A stretch of DNA of 64,000 nt from Variovorax paradoxus EPS. GTDB taxonomy: Bacteria; Pseudomonadota; Gammaproteobacteria; Burkholderiales; Burkholderiaceae_C. Below the pieces are notes generated by a model. It saw only the letters and a list, made by a program, of their open reading frames with translations. It did no database searches and was not told where the DNA came from. Made by a program: the position numbers and the translations under genes. This document shows positions 54,462 through 63,388 of the stretch, in pieces. The stretch spans positions 1,426,001-1,490,000 of the forward strand of contig NC_014931.1 in assembly GCF_000184745.1 (NCBI RefSeq), read 5' to 3'. Within the stretch, counting starts at the first letter, position 1. The number at the start of each line of letters is the position of its first letter.

Positions 54462-54505
54462 TGGGTCTTGTCTCCGGGTTGAAAAATCGTTGTTTGACCG
54501 AGGTG

Positions 54506-55600
54506 TCAACGCTCGTCGAAGGACAAGGTGACACGGTCGGTGAGGGGGTGGGCCTGGCAGGTCAGCACGAACCCGGCGGCCACTTCATTCTTGTCGAGCG
54601 CGAAGTTTCTTTCCATGCGGACTTCCCCGTCCACGCACTTCGCGCGGCAGGTGCCGCACACGCCGGAGGTGCACGAGAACGGCACTTCGAGGCCGGCGGC
54701 GGATGCCGCGTCGAGGATGCTGGGTTGGCCTTCGGTGAAAGTGATCTCGCGCTGCAGGCCGTCGCGCACGATGGTGATGCGGGCCTGCTTGGCGTCGCCC
54801 GGCTGCGGCTCGTGCACCACGGCGCCGACCTGGCCGGAGGAGGAGGTCGAGGGCAGGGCCACGCCGAAGCGTTCGATGTGGATGCGGTCTTCCGGCACGC
54901 CGGCCGCGAGCAGCGCGGCTTCGGCCTCGTCGTTCATCTGGAACGGGCCGCAGACGTACACATGGTCGATCTTCTTCGCCGGCACCACCGACTGCAGGAA
55001 CTCGCCGATCTTCTCGCGGTTCATCACGCCGAAGCCCAGCGGCGAATCGGTGTGCTCGTCGGAGAACACGTGCAGCAGCACGAGGCGCGTCATGTAGCGG
55101 TTCTTCAGGTCCTCGATCTCTTCCTTGAACATCGTGGACTGCAGCTGGCGGTTGCCGTAGATCAGCGTGAAGCGGCTCGCGGGTTCGCGCGCCAGCACCG
55201 TCTTCATGATCGAGAGGATCGGCGTGATGCCGCTGCCGCCCGCGATGCCGACGTGGTGCCGGGCCGAGGCCGGCTCGATCGGCACGAAGAAGCGGCCCTG
55301 CGGCGCCATCACCTGCAAGGTGTCGCCGGGCTGCAGGCTGGCGTTGATCCAGTTGGAGAACACGCCGCCGCGCACCTTGCGCACGCCGACGCGCAGCTCG
55401 CCGTCGTCCAGGCCCGCGCAGATCGAATAGGAGCGGCGCAAGTCCTGGCCGTCGATGTCGTGGCGGAGGGTCAGGTACTGGCCCTGCGTGAAGCCGAAGA
55501 CTTCCTGCAGGTCGGCCGGCACCTCGAACGAGACGATGACGGCCTCGTGCGTGTCGGGCTCGATGGCCTTCACGCGCAGGGGATGGAAAAGGGTGCTCAT
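54506..55600 (-). CDS. paaE: 1,2-phenylacetyl-CoA epoxidase reductase subunit PaaE
   Basis: The electron-supply subunit of the PaaABC(D)E epoxidase, 364 residues. A ferredoxin-reductase-type FAD domain (GQYLTLRHDIDGQDLRRSYS) and an NAD domain (GIAGGSGITPILSIMKTVL) are followed by a C-terminal plant-type 2Fe-2S domain (PFSCTSGVCGTCRAKC with a later Cys at LTCQAHP). It passes electrons from NAD(P)H to the diiron centre in PaaA. Confidence 0.96.
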   Translation of the reverse strand: MSTLFHPLRVKAIEPDTHEAVIVSFEVPADLQEVFGFTQGQYLTLRHDIDGQDLRRSYSICAGLDDGELRVGVRKVRGGVFSNWINASLQPGDTLQVMAPQGRFFVPIEPASARHHVGIAGGSGITPILSIMKTVLAREPASRFTLIYGNRQLQSTMFKEEIEDLKNRYMTRLVLLHVFSDEHTDSPLGFGVMNREKIGEFLQSVVPAKKIDHVYVCGPFQMNDEAEAALLAAGVPEDRIHIERFGVALPSTSSSGQVGAVVHEPQPGDAKQARITIVRDGLQREITFTEGQPSILDAASAAGLEVPFSCTSGVCGTCRAKCVDGEVRMERNFALDKNEVAAGFVLTCQAHPLTDRVTLSFDER

Positions 55601-55610
55601 CGGGGGTGCC

Positions 55611-56138
55611 TTAGATCGGCTTGAAATGTTCGAAAGGTTCGCGGCAGGCCATGCAGCGATAGAGGGCCTTGCAGGCGGTGGAGCCGAAGGCCGAGAGCCG
55701 CTCGGTGCGCTCGCTCGCGCAGCGCGGGCAGGCGATGCGTTCGCCGGCGATGCGGCCGAAGAGCCTGATCGGCATCGCGGTGCTGGCGGCGGCTTCGGGT
55801 GTGAGGTGCGCCGGCGGCGCGATGCCGTAGGCCTTGAGCTTGGCGCGGCCTTCGTCGCTGATCCAGTCGCTCGTCCATGCAGGCGCGCGGCGCAGCGTGG
55901 CGCGTGCGCGGCCGAGACCGGCCTGCTCGATGGCAGCCAGCACGTCGTGCTCGATGGCTTCGGTCGCGGGGCAACCGGAGTAGGTCGGCGTGAGCACGAT
56001 CTCCAGCCCGTCGTCATGCTCGATCACTTCGCGCACGATGCCCAGGTCGCACACCGACACGGCCGGCACCTCGGGGTCGAGCACGGTGTGCAGCACGGCC
56101 CAGGCAGCCTCGACACGCGATGCCACGTCGGTGTTCAC
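55611..56138 (-). CDS. paaD: Phenylacetyl-CoA epoxidase maturation subunit PaaD
   Basis: A 175-residue PaaD/MIP18-family protein thought to help assemble the metal or Fe-S parts of the epoxidase. The DUF59 domain shows VLDPEVPAVSVCDLGIVREV and TPTYSGCPATEAIEHDV. The C-terminus has a zinc-ribbon-like pair (ACPRCASERT, and RCMACREPFEHF). The GTG at 56138 is chosen because GGAGG lies six bases before it and it overlaps the paaC stop as GTGA; a GTG one codon earlier is possible. Confidence 0.94.
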   Translation of the reverse strand: MNTDVASRVEAAWAVLHTVLDPEVPAVSVCDLGIVREVIEHDDGLEIVLTPTYSGCPATEAIEHDVLAAIEQAGLGRARATLRRAPAWTSDWISDEGRAKLKAYGIAPPAHLTPEAAASTAMPIRLFGRIAGERIACPRCASERTERLSAFGSTACKALYRCMACREPFEHFKPI

Positions 56139-56914
56139 CACACGCCTCCGGGGAAGCTGCGCTGCAGATGCTGCATCTCGGTGAGGATGTAGCCCATGTG
56201 CTCGCTGTGCACGCCCTGCTTGCCCGTGCTGCGGAAGGCGGCCTCCTTGGGCATCGGGAGGCCGGCCGCATCGAGCACCTGCTGCATCTCGGCGTGCCAC
56301 GGCTCGCGCAGTTCGCTCCATGCGGGGCCGAGGCCGCTGGCGCTGGCTTCAGCGTCCACTGCGTCGCTCTCGAAGAGTTCAGGCACATAGAGCCAGAGCT
56401 GCTTCAACGCCTTCTCGGTGCGGCGGCGCGATTCGTCGGTGCCGTCGCCCAGGCGCACGACCCAGTCGGCCGAGTGCTGCTGGTGGTAGCGCGCTTCCTT
56501 CACCGCCTTGCCGGCGATGGCTGCCACTTCCGCATCGCTCGATGCTGCAAGGCGCTGCCACAGCAGCTTGAGCAGCGTGGCGACCATGGTGTTGCGCAGC
56601 ACGGCGAAAGCGAAGTCGCCGCGCGGCAACTCGACCAGCGTGAGGTTGAAGTAGTCGCGCTCGTCGCGCAGGTACGCGAGCTGGTCTTCGTCGTGCGCGC
56701 GGCCTTCGCCCTCGAGCTTGCCGGCATGCGTGAGCAGCGCGCGGGCCTGGCCGACGAGGTCGAGCGCGATGTTGGCCATCGCGATGTCTTCTTCGAGCAC
56801 GGGCGCATGGCCGCACCACTCGCCCAGGCGCTGCGCGAGCACGAGGCACGTGTCGCCGATGCGCAGCAGGTATTGCACGGCGGGCGTGCGGTTCAGTTCG
56901 ATCGATGCTTGCAT
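56135..56914 (-). CDS. paaC: 1,2-phenylacetyl-CoA epoxidase structural subunit PaaC
   Basis: The helical structural partner of PaaA, 259 residues, with a ferritin-like fold (QYLLRIGDTCLVLAQRLGEW; EEDIAMANIALDLVGQARAL; KEARYHQQHSADWVVRLGDG). PaaC lacks a full diiron site in characterised systems. ATG at 56914 gives the standard N-terminus. A palindromic repeat lies between it and paaB, an unusual interruption of the paaAB-paaC order. Confidence 0.96.
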   Translation of the reverse strand: MQASIELNRTPAVQYLLRIGDTCLVLAQRLGEWCGHAPVLEEDIAMANIALDLVGQARALLTHAGKLEGEGRAHDEDQLAYLRDERDYFNLTLVELPRGDFAFAVLRNTMVATLLKLLWQRLAASSDAEVAAIAGKAVKEARYHQQHSADWVVRLGDGTDESRRRTEKALKQLWLYVPELFESDAVDAEASASGLGPAWSELREPWHAEMQQVLDAAGLPMPKEAAFRSTGKQGVHSEHMGYILTEMQHLQRSFPGGVW

Positions 56915-56938
56915 GTCAGCGGCTCCAACTCTGTCTTG

Positions 56939-57050
56939 CTCCCTCTCCCCTTGGGGAGAGGGCTGGGGTGAGGGCATGGGCGGTGGATAAAGCCTGTCGG
57001 TGGCGAAGGCCGGCGGCCCTCACCCTAGCCCTCTCCCAGAGGGAGAGGGG
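56939..57050. repeat. Palindromic intergenic repeat, copy 5
   Basis: About 112 bases between paaB and paaC. The ends are GCTCCCTCTCCCCTTGGGGA and CTCTCCCAGAGGGAGAGGGG. The core is different from the other copies and the arms are the most diverged, so it is the oldest or a separate subtype. Confidence 0.82.
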
Positions 57051-57087
57051 ACAACGCGAAGTCCACGTGCGGGTGCTCATCGGGGCC

Positions 57088-57387
57088 TCACATGTGGTCC
57101 ACGGACTTGGGCAGCGCGTAGAAAGTCGGATGGCGGTAGACCTTGTCTTCGGCCGGGTCGAAGTACATGTCCTTCTCTCCTGGGTCGCTCGCCACGATCT
57201 GCTCGGAGCGCACCACCCAGATGCTGCTGCCTTCCTGGCGGCGCGTGTACACGTCGCGCGCCATCTGGATCGCCATCTTCGAATCGGCCGCGTGCAGGCT
57301 GCCGCAGTGCTTGTGGTCCAGGCCCGCCTTGCTGCGAACGAACACTTCCCACAGGGGCCACTCTTGCTTGGTCGTATCGGCGCTCAT
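57088..57387 (-). CDS. paaB: 1,2-phenylacetyl-CoA epoxidase subunit PaaB
   Basis: A small subunit of the epoxidase, 99 residues, the usual length ([59 protein letters not shown]). It bridges PaaAC heterodimers in the complex and is needed for activity. It overlaps the paaA stop by four bases. Confidence 0.97.
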   Translation of the reverse strand: MSADTTKQEWPLWEVFVRSKAGLDHKHCGSLHAADSKMAIQMARDVYTRRQEGSSIWVVRSEQIVASDPGEKDMYFDPAEDKVYRHPTFYALPKSVDHM

Positions 57388-58391
57388 GCGGCCTCCTTCA
57401 TCGGTTGTTTGTTGGCGTGGGCCATCGCGGCTTCGCGGACCCATTCGCCGTCTTCCCAGGCGTCGACGCGCGCCTGCAGGCGCTCGCGGTTGCAGGGGCC
57501 GTCGCCGCCGACCACGCGCCAGAACTCGCTCCAGTCGATGGCGCCGAAGTCGTGCGCCTGGCGCTCTTCGTTCCACTTCAAGTCGGGGTCGGGCAGGGTC
57601 ACGCCGAGGATGGCGGCCTGTTCCACGGCGGCGTCGATGAACTTCTGGCGCAGTTCGTCGTTGCTGAAGCGCTTGATGCCCCAGCGCATCGACTGCGCCG
57701 AGTTGGGCGACTGGTCGTCGGGCGGGCCGAACATCATGATCGAGGGCCACCACCAGCGGTTGACCGCGTCCTGCACCATCGCCTTCTGCGCGTCGGTGCC
57801 GTGGGTCATCATGGTGAGCAGGGCTTCGTAGCCCTGGCGCTGGTGAAAGCTCTCCTCGCGGCAGATGCGGATCATGGCGCGCGCATACGGTGCGTACGAG
57901 CAGCGGCAGATCGGCACCTGGTTCATGATGGCCGCGCCATCGACCAGCCAGCCGATGGTGCCCATGTCGGCCCAGGTGAGCGTGGGGTAGTTGAAGATCG
58001 AGCTGTACTTGGCCTTGCCGCTGTGCAGCGCGTCGAACATCTGGTCGCGCGAGGTGCCCAGCGTTTCGGCGGCGGCATACAGGTAGAGGCCGTGGCCGCC
58101 TTCGTCCTGCACCTTGGCCAGCAGGATCGCTTTGCGCTTGAGCGTCGGTGCGCGGCTGATCCAGTTGCCCTCGGGCAGCATGCCGACGATTTCGGAGTGC
58201 GCGTGCTGGCTGATCTGGCGCACCAACGTCTTGCGGTAGTGCTCGGGCATCCAGTCCTTCGCCTCGATGAATTCGCCTGCATCGATCTGCGCATCGAAGC
58301 GCTCCTCGAGCCGCATCTCGTCGGCGGAACGCACGGCCTTCTTGCCGTCGCCTGCGTCCTTGCCCATGGTGTCCATGGCCTGGGTGTACAT
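57384..58391 (-). CDS. paaA: 1,2-phenylacetyl-CoA epoxidase catalytic subunit PaaA
   Basis: The diiron oxygenase subunit that converts phenylacetyl-CoA to the ring-1,2-epoxide, 335 residues. Conserved segments are [38 protein letters not shown] and [16 protein letters not shown], carrying the Glu and ExxH iron ligands, and [19 protein letters not shown]. It is followed by paaB with a four-base overlap and preceded by paaK. Confidence 0.97.
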   Translation of the reverse strand: MYTQAMDTMGKDAGDGKKAVRSADEMRLEERFDAQIDAGEFIEAKDWMPEHYRKTLVRQISQHAHSEIVGMLPEGNWISRAPTLKRKAILLAKVQDEGGHGLYLYAAAETLGTSRDQMFDALHSGKAKYSSIFNYPTLTWADMGTIGWLVDGAAIMNQVPICRCSYAPYARAMIRICREESFHQRQGYEALLTMMTHGTDAQKAMVQDAVNRWWWPSIMMFGPPDDQSPNSAQSMRWGIKRFSNDELRQKFIDAAVEQAAILGVTLPDPDLKWNEERQAHDFGAIDWSEFWRVVGGDGPCNRERLQARVDAWEDGEWVREAAMAHANKQPMKEAA

Positions 58392-58418
58392 GTGCGTGTC
58401 CTTTCGTGTGTGGGGGAT

Positions 58419-59729
58419 TCAGCGCGGGCGCGTGTCGATCACGCGGCGCGCCTTGCCGGTCTGTGTGCGTTCCATCTCGTCAGGCGCGTGAACCACCACG
58501 CGCGTCGAAATGCCGATGAGCGTCTTCACGCGGTGCTGCACCCATTCGCCGATGGCGGTGCGGTCGGCCGAGGCGGCGTCGGCGGGGTTGAGTTCGCAGT
58601 GCACCTCGACCTGATCGAGCTTGTCGACACGGCTCACGTGCACCTGGTAGAGGCCCGACAGGCTCTTGTGCGCGAGCACGATCTCCTCCACCTGCGTGGG
58701 AAAGACGTTCACGCCGCGGATGATCATCATGTCGTCGCTGCGCCCGACGATCTTGCCCATGCGGCGGAACGAACGCGAGGTGGGCGGCAACAGGCGCGTG
58801 AGATCGCGCGTGCGGTAGCGAATGATGGGCATTGCCTCTTTGCTGAGCGACGTGAAGACCAGTTCGCCTTCTTCGCCGTCGGCTTTCAGCTCGCCGGTTT
58901 CGGGGTCGATGATCTCGGGATAGAAGTGGTCTTCCCAGATCACCGGGCCGTCCTTGCTCTCGACGCATTCGCTCGCGACGCCGGGGCCCATCACTTCGGA
59001 GAGGCCGTAGATGTCGACCGCGTCGATGCCGGCCTTGGTCTCGATGTCGCGGCGCATCGCTTCGGTCCACGGCTCGGCGCCGAAGATGCCGATCTTGAGC
59101 GAGCTGTCTTTCGCGTCGAGGCCCTGGCGCTCGAACTGCTCGATGATCACCTGCATGTAGCTGGGCGTGACCATGATGATGTTCGGCTTGAAGTCCTGGA
59201 TGATCTGCACCTGCTTCTCGGTCTGGCCGCCCGACATCGGGATGACCGTGCAGCCCGCGCGCTCGGCGCCGTAGTGCGCGCCGAGGCCCCCGGTGAAGAG
59301 GCCGTAGCCGTACGACACATGCACCATGTCGCCGGGCCGTCCGCCCGCTGCGCGGATGGAGCGGGCGACGAGATCGGCCCAGGTGTCGATGTCTTTCAGC
59401 GTGTAGCCGACCACCGTCGGCTTGCCGGTGGTGCCCGACGAGGCATGGATGCGCGCCACGTTTTCGCGCGGCACGGCGAACATGCCGAAGGGATAGTTGT
59501 CGCGCAGGTCGCTCTTCACCGTGAACGGAAACTTCGACAGGTCGGCGAGCGACTTCAGATCGTCGGGGTGCACGCCCTTCGCATCGAAGGCTCGGCGATA
59601 GTGCGGCACGTTGTCGTAGGCGCGCTGCAGCGTGGCGCGCAGGCGCGTGAGCTGCAGTGCAGCGATCTCGTCGCGGCTCGCGGTTTCGATGGGGTCGAGT
59701 TCGCCGGGGGCGGGGTGTCGGGCGGTCAT
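58419..59729 (-). CDS. paaK: Phenylacetate-CoA ligase PaaK
   Basis: Activates phenylacetate to its CoA thioester with ATP, the first step of the pathway. The 436-residue AMP-forming ligase has the P-loop-like ASSGTTGKPTVVGYT, YGYGLFTGGLGAHYGAERAG, IYGLSEVMGPGVASEC and the hinge/C-terminal region GRSDDMMIIRGVNVFPTQVE. Length and motifs fit PaaK rather than benzoate-CoA ligase. Confidence 0.96.
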   Translation of the reverse strand: MTARHPAPGELDPIETASRDEIAALQLTRLRATLQRAYDNVPHYRRAFDAKGVHPDDLKSLADLSKFPFTVKSDLRDNYPFGMFAVPRENVARIHASSGTTGKPTVVGYTLKDIDTWADLVARSIRAAGGRPGDMVHVSYGYGLFTGGLGAHYGAERAGCTVIPMSGGQTEKQVQIIQDFKPNIIMVTPSYMQVIIEQFERQGLDAKDSSLKIGIFGAEPWTEAMRRDIETKAGIDAVDIYGLSEVMGPGVASECVESKDGPVIWEDHFYPEIIDPETGELKADGEEGELVFTSLSKEAMPIIRYRTRDLTRLLPPTSRSFRRMGKIVGRSDDMMIIRGVNVFPTQVEEIVLAHKSLSGLYQVHVSRVDKLDQVEVHCELNPADAASADRTAIGEWVQHRVKTLIGISTRVVVHAPDEMERTQTGKARRVIDTRPR

Positions 59730-59752
59730 GGTGGGTCTTCTTGTCTCTTCGT

Positions 59753-60205
59753 TCAGGCAGGGACGGCAGGAACGGCGGGGCGGCCCTTGGCGGTGTACGA
59801 ACGGCCACGGAACATCGCGATGCGCTCGCCGCGCTGGTTGGTGATTTCGGTGTCGTACACGCCGGTGCGGCCGGCCTTGGAGACCTCGTGGCAGCGCGCG
59901 GTGAGCACATCGCCTTCGCGCGCGGGGGCGATGAAGTCGATCGAGAAGCCCGAGGCCACGGTCAGCTCGTTGTACGAGTTGCAGGCGAAGGCGAAGGTCG
60001 AGTCGGCCAGCGTGGCCATGAAGCCGCCATGGCAGGTGGCGTGGCCGTTGAGCATGTCGGGGCGAACGCGCATCTCGATGGTGGCCTGGCCGGGGCCGAC
60101 CTCGACGATGCGCATGTTCAAACCCTTGGTGGCGTTGTCGTTGGCGAGCATGCCGTCACGAACGTACTCGGCCGTCTGCTGGGGCGTGCGGGTCGGTTCG
60201 GTCAT
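59753..60205 (-). CDS. paaI: Hydroxyphenylacetyl-CoA thioesterase PaaI
   Basis: A hotdog-fold thioesterase of 150 residues that frees CoA from stalled or misrouted pathway intermediates. The catalytic region reads LNGHATCHGGFMATLADS, followed by ASGFSIDFIAPAREGDVLTA and RTGVYDTEITNQRGERIAMF. It lies between paaG and paaK, two bases after the paaG stop. Confidence 0.94.
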   Translation of the reverse strand: MTEPTRTPQQTAEYVRDGMLANDNATKGLNMRIVEVGPGQATIEMRVRPDMLNGHATCHGGFMATLADSTFAFACNSYNELTVASGFSIDFIAPAREGDVLTARCHEVSKAGRTGVYDTEITNQRGERIAMFRGRSYTAKGRPAVPAVPA

Positions 60206-60207
60206 GC

Positions 60208-61011
60208 TCAGCGGTCCTTGAACACCGGCGCGCGCTTGGCGCGAAAGGCTTCGACGCCTTCGCGGTAGTCGTCGGCGTTGCCCATCTCGCGCTGGATGCG
60301 GGCTTCTTCGGCGAGCGCCGCGTCGAGGTCCAAGTCCTGCGCAGCAGCCATCGCTTCGCGGGTCGCGACGAGGGCGCGGGTCGGCATCGCGGCGAGCTTC
60401 GATGCGAGTGCGGCGGCCGTGTCGGCCAATGCCGCGTCGTCTACGCACTGCCAGATCAGGCCGATGCGCGCGGCTTCTTCGGCCGGCAGCTTGTCGCCGA
60501 GCATCGCGATGCCGAGGGCGCGCGCCGAGCCCACCAGACGCGGCAGCAGCCAGGTGCCGCCGGTGTCGGGCACGAGGCCGATCTTGGTGAAGGCCTGGAT
60601 GAAGCTGGCCGAGCGGCCGGCCACGACGAGGTCGCAGCACAGCGCGAGGTTGGCGCCCGCTCCGGCGGCAACGCCGTTGACGGCTGCGACCACCGGCACC
60701 GGCATCGAGCGCAGGCGCGCGACGAGCGGCGCGTAGTAAGTGGAGATGACGTGGCCCAGGTCTTTGGGCGCGGCGCCGGGCGTGGGGTCGGGGGCGACCG
60801 AAGGATCGGCGAGGTCCTGTCCCGCGCAGAAGGCGCGTCCGGCGCCGGTGAGGACGACGCAGCGCACGCTGTCGTCCTTGGCCGCCGATTCGAGCGCCGC
60901 CATCAATTCGGCATGCAGCCCGGTCGTGAAGCTGTTGAGCGCCGCGGGGCGGTTGAGGCTCAGCGTGCGGACGGCACCGGCATTGCTGACGAGAACTAAA
61001 GGTTCCGACAT
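60208..61011 (-). CDS. paaG: 2-(1,2-epoxy-1,2-dihydrophenyl)acetyl-CoA isomerase PaaG
   Basis: A crotonase-family isomerase of 267 residues that converts the ring-epoxide to oxepin-CoA and can also shift double bonds downstream. It has AFCAGQDLADPSVAPDPTPG (CoA-binding), ANGVAAGAGANLALCCDLVV and the catalytic-Asp region IGLVPDTGGTWLLPR. It is the first gene of the minus-strand paa run, divergent from paaY across a TetR-type palindrome. Confidence 0.95.
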   Translation of the reverse strand: MSEPLVLVSNAGAVRTLSLNRPAALNSFTTGLHAELMAALESAAKDDSVRCVVLTGAGRAFCAGQDLADPSVAPDPTPGAAPKDLGHVISTYYAPLVARLRSMPVPVVAAVNGVAAGAGANLALCCDLVVAGRSASFIQAFTKIGLVPDTGGTWLLPRLVGSARALGIAMLGDKLPAEEAARIGLIWQCVDDAALADTAAALASKLAAMPTRALVATREAMAAAQDLDLDAALAEEARIQREMGNADDYREGVEAFRAKRAPVFKDR

Positions 61012-61062
61012 GGCGTGTCTTTCATCCTTGTGTGGGTACGAATCGGCTAGTAAACACTATTG

Positions 61063-61076
61063 ACCGACCGTTCGGT
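61063..61076. promoter_or_regulatory. TetR-type operator, candidate PaaR site
   Basis: ACCGACCGTTCGGT, with five-base arms ACCGA/TCGGT around CCGT, lies in the 151-base region between divergent paaG and paaY. A TetR gene follows paaY, so this is its likely operator for the pathway. Confidence 0.6.
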
Positions 61077-61162
61077 TGATTTTAGGATTGACCGCAATCC
61101 CGGCACAAGCGGGTCGATTCAGGGCAAACCCTGAGTCCCCCTAAAAAAAGGAGACCGACCGA

Positions 61163-61765
61163 ATGCCCAGCTATTCCATCGACGGCGTGATTCCCGTCGT
61201 CGACCCGAGCGCCTATGTGCATCCCAGCGCCGTGCTGATCGGCGATGTGATCGTCGGCCCGAACTGCTACGTCGGCCCCTTGGCGAGCCTGCGCGGCGAC
61301 TTCGGCCGCATCGTGCTGGAGGAGGGCTCCAACGTGCAGGACCACTGCTGCATCCACGGTTTTCCCGAGAACGACACGGTGGTGGAGGTCAACGGCCATA
61401 TTGGCCACGGCGCGATCCTGCACAGCTGCATCGTGCGGCGCGACGCGCTGGTGGGCATGAACGCGGTGGTGATGGACGAGGCCGAGATCGGCGAGAAGGC
61501 CATCGTCGCGGCCTGCGCCTTCGTTCCGGCCGGCATGAAGGTGCCGGCGCGCTCGCTGGTGTCGGGCATTCCGGCGAAGGTGAAACGCGAGCTCAGCGAC
61601 GACGAGATCGCCTGGAAGCTCGAAGGTACGCACGTCTATCAGGCGCTCACGGTGCGCAGCCTCGAGAGCCTGCGCGAAGTGGCGCCGCTGGCCGAGATGG
61701 AAGCGGACCGCCCGCGCCTGCCGGCGATCGACGTGCGCTCGCTCATCGCCACGCGGCGCGGCTGA
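61163..61765 (+). CDS. paaY: PaaY, gamma-carbonic-anhydrase-like thioesterase
   Basis: A 200-residue left-handed beta-helix protein of the PaaY branch. Hexapeptide repeats are visible ([40 protein letters not shown]), with metal-binding His in [10 protein letters not shown] and GHGAILHSC. In the pathway it hydrolyses dead-end CoA esters that would trap CoA. It is divergent from paaG; the start follows AAAAAGGAG. Confidence 0.94.
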   Translation: MPSYSIDGVIPVVDPSAYVHPSAVLIGDVIVGPNCYVGPLASLRGDFGRIVLEEGSNVQDHCCIHGFPENDTVVEVNGHIGHGAILHSCIVRRDALVGMNAVVMDEAEIGEKAIVAACAFVPAGMKVPARSLVSGIPAKVKRELSDDEIAWKLEGTHVYQALTVRSLESLREVAPLAEMEADRPRLPAIDVRSLIATRRG

Positions 61766-61848
61766 GAGGCTGAGCCTCCAACCCGCCGCCCGCTTCATGC
61801 AAGATCGCGCGCTGTCCCCAACCGCTTGAATCCAAGGAACCCGACCCG

Positions 61849-62499
61849 ATGCCGCGTGGAAGATCCGCCACCTACGACGACCAGCGCGAACTGATCCTCG
61901 CGCAGGCCGCCCAGCTGTTCGCGCGCCGGGGCTATCCCGCCACGTCGATGAACCAGGTGGCCGAGGCGTGCAACCTCTCGAAGGCCACGCTCTATCACTA
62001 CTACAAGGACAAGAGCAGTTTGCTCATCAGCATCGCCGAGACGCACGTGTCGAAGCTCGCGGCGCTGGTGGCCGAGGAAGAGGCCTCGACGCAAACCGAC
62101 GAAGAGCGCCTTCGCCGCTTCATCTACCGCATCGTCGAGGAATACGCCGGCGCGCAGGACGCGCACCGCGTGCTCACCGACGATGTGCGCTTTCTCGAAG
62201 AGGAAGACCGCGAGCGCGTGCTCGACAAGGAGCGCGAGGTGGTCGCGGGCTTTGCGCGTGCGGTGTCGGCCCTGCGGCCCGGCGCGCCGAGCGACGACCT
62301 CGCCAAGCCGCTGACCATGCTGCTGTTCGGCATGATCAACTGGATGTTCACCTGGATGAAACCGAGCGGAAAGCTCGACCACGCAGCGATTGCGCCGATC
62401 GTGGCCGATCTGTTCCTCGGAGGCATCGGCGCCGTGAAGTCGCCGGACTACGCGGCGATCAAGGCCGAGGCCGAGCCCGATCAGGCCGTCGCGAGGTAG
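61849..62499 (+). CDS. paaR: TetR/AcrR regulator, PaaR-like
   Basis: A 216-residue TetR-family repressor. The HTH is near the N-terminus (QLFARRGYPATSMNQVAEAC, NLSKATLYHYYKDKSS). The ligand domain is typical of the PaaR group found beside paaY in betaproteobacteria, whose inducer is phenylacetyl-CoA. Position and the palindrome at 61063 support control of this cluster. Its last 19 bases overlap the convergent SDR gene. The symbol is given by context. Confidence 0.85.
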   Translation: MPRGRSATYDDQRELILAQAAQLFARRGYPATSMNQVAEACNLSKATLYHYYKDKSSLLISIAETHVSKLAALVAEEEASTQTDEERLRRFIYRIVEEYAGAQDAHRVLTDDVRFLEEEDRERVLDKEREVVAGFARAVSALRPGAPSDDLAKPLTMLLFGMINWMFTWMKPSGKLDHAAIAPIVADLFLGGIGAVKSPDYAAIKAEAEPDQAVAR

Positions 62500-63284
62500 C
62501 GCGCGGCCGGCTTGCTGGTCTGCGAGGCGCCGAACAGCTTGGCGCTTGTATCGACAAAGGTCGCGAGCAGGGTCGCATCGTTCACCGACGGCAGGGTGAT
62601 CGGCTCGCCCAGGTCGAGGCCGGCCAGGGCCGCGTCCACGCAATCTTCGGCGGCCATGATCGTGCCTTCGGCCAGCGCCGACATCGGCACGCCCGAGAGT
62701 TCCCAGATGTCGGTGGCCGTAGCTGCCGGCAGCACCAGCTGCACCTTCACGCCGGTGCCCGCCACTTCGTCCTGCAGCCCGCGCGTGAACGCCACCACGA
62801 AGGCCTTGGTGCCGCTGTAGATGCTGCTGATCGGCAGCGTGTGAAAGCCCAGCACCGAGCCGATGTTCACCAGCGTGCCGCGGTCGCGCGACTTAAAGGC
62901 GGCGAGCACGGTGTGGCTCAAGTGCGCGAGGGCGTTGATGTTCACGTCGAGCATGCTCTGCAGTTGCGCGGCCGTGGTCTGCGCAACGGGCGCGAGCGTC
63001 GAGAGGCCGGCGTTGTTGACCAGCAGCGTGATCGAGGCATCGGTGGACACGGCCTTGGCCACGCGTTCGAGGTCGCCGGCGGCGGCCAGGTCGGCGGCCA
63101 GCGTCTGCACCTTCACGCCGTACTTGGTGCGCAGGTCGGCTGCGACTTCTTCCAGCAGTTCGGCGCGCCGCGCCACCAGCAGCAGGTCGTGGCCGCGGCG
63201 GGCCAGGCGGTCTGCGTAGATCTTGCCGAGACCGGCCGAGGCGCCTGTGACGACGGCGGTGCCGAGGGTTGCTTGTTCGCTCAT
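62481..63284 (-). CDS. SDR-family oxidoreductase
   Basis: A 267-residue short-chain dehydrogenase of the DltE/YqjQ-like group. Motifs are TGASAGLGKIYADRLARRGH, NNAGLSTLAPV, the Ser of NIGSVLGF and the YSGTKAF Tyr-Lys. ATG at 63284 is used; the upstream extension lies in the operator region. It is divergent from a TetR gene with shared operators, so its substrate or a related compound is probably that regulator's inducer. Confidence 0.85.
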   Translation of the reverse strand: MSEQATLGTAVVTGASAGLGKIYADRLARRGHDLLLVARRAELLEEVAADLRTKYGVKVQTLAADLAAAGDLERVAKAVSTDASITLLVNNAGLSTLAPVAQTTAAQLQSMLDVNINALAHLSHTVLAAFKSRDRGTLVNIGSVLGFHTLPISSIYSGTKAFVVAFTRGLQDEVAGTGVKVQLVLPAATATDIWELSGVPMSALAEGTIMAAEDCVDAALAGLDLGEPITLPSVNDATLLATFVDTSAKLFGASQTSKPAARYLATA

Positions 63285-63341
63285 TTCGAATCCGTTCAAA
63301 AGGTAGGTTGGAGGTCGTCGGAAAGCCGTTTTCACTGCAAG

Positions 63342-63357
63342 CATGATGACCATCATG
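63342..63357. promoter_or_regulatory. TetR-type operator 1
   Basis: Perfect dyad CATGATG-AC-CATCATG between the divergent SDR and TetR genes, 58 bases from the SDR start. Confidence 0.6.
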
Positions 63358-63358
63358 T

Positions 63359-63387
63359 TTGAGGTGGCGAAGCATGATGGTTATCAT
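63359..63387 (+). promoter_or_regulatory. Promoter of the TetR gene
   Basis: TTGAGG (63359-63364) and TATCAT (63382-63387) with a 17-base spacer, about 50 bases before the TetR start. The -10 box overlaps operator 2, consistent with self-repression. Confidence 0.5.
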
Positions 63388-63388
63388 G
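63373..63388. promoter_or_regulatory. TetR-type operator 2
   Basis: CATGAT-GGTT-ATCATG, nearly the same as operator 1 and beginning 31 bases (about three helical turns) from it. It overlaps the TetR-gene -10 box. Confidence 0.6.

Noticed and set aside
57000..60221. Plus-strand open frame of 1073 codons opposite paaI, paaK, paaA and paaB
   Set aside because: It is antisense to a conserved catabolic run and has no recognisable domain; high GC suppresses stop codons.
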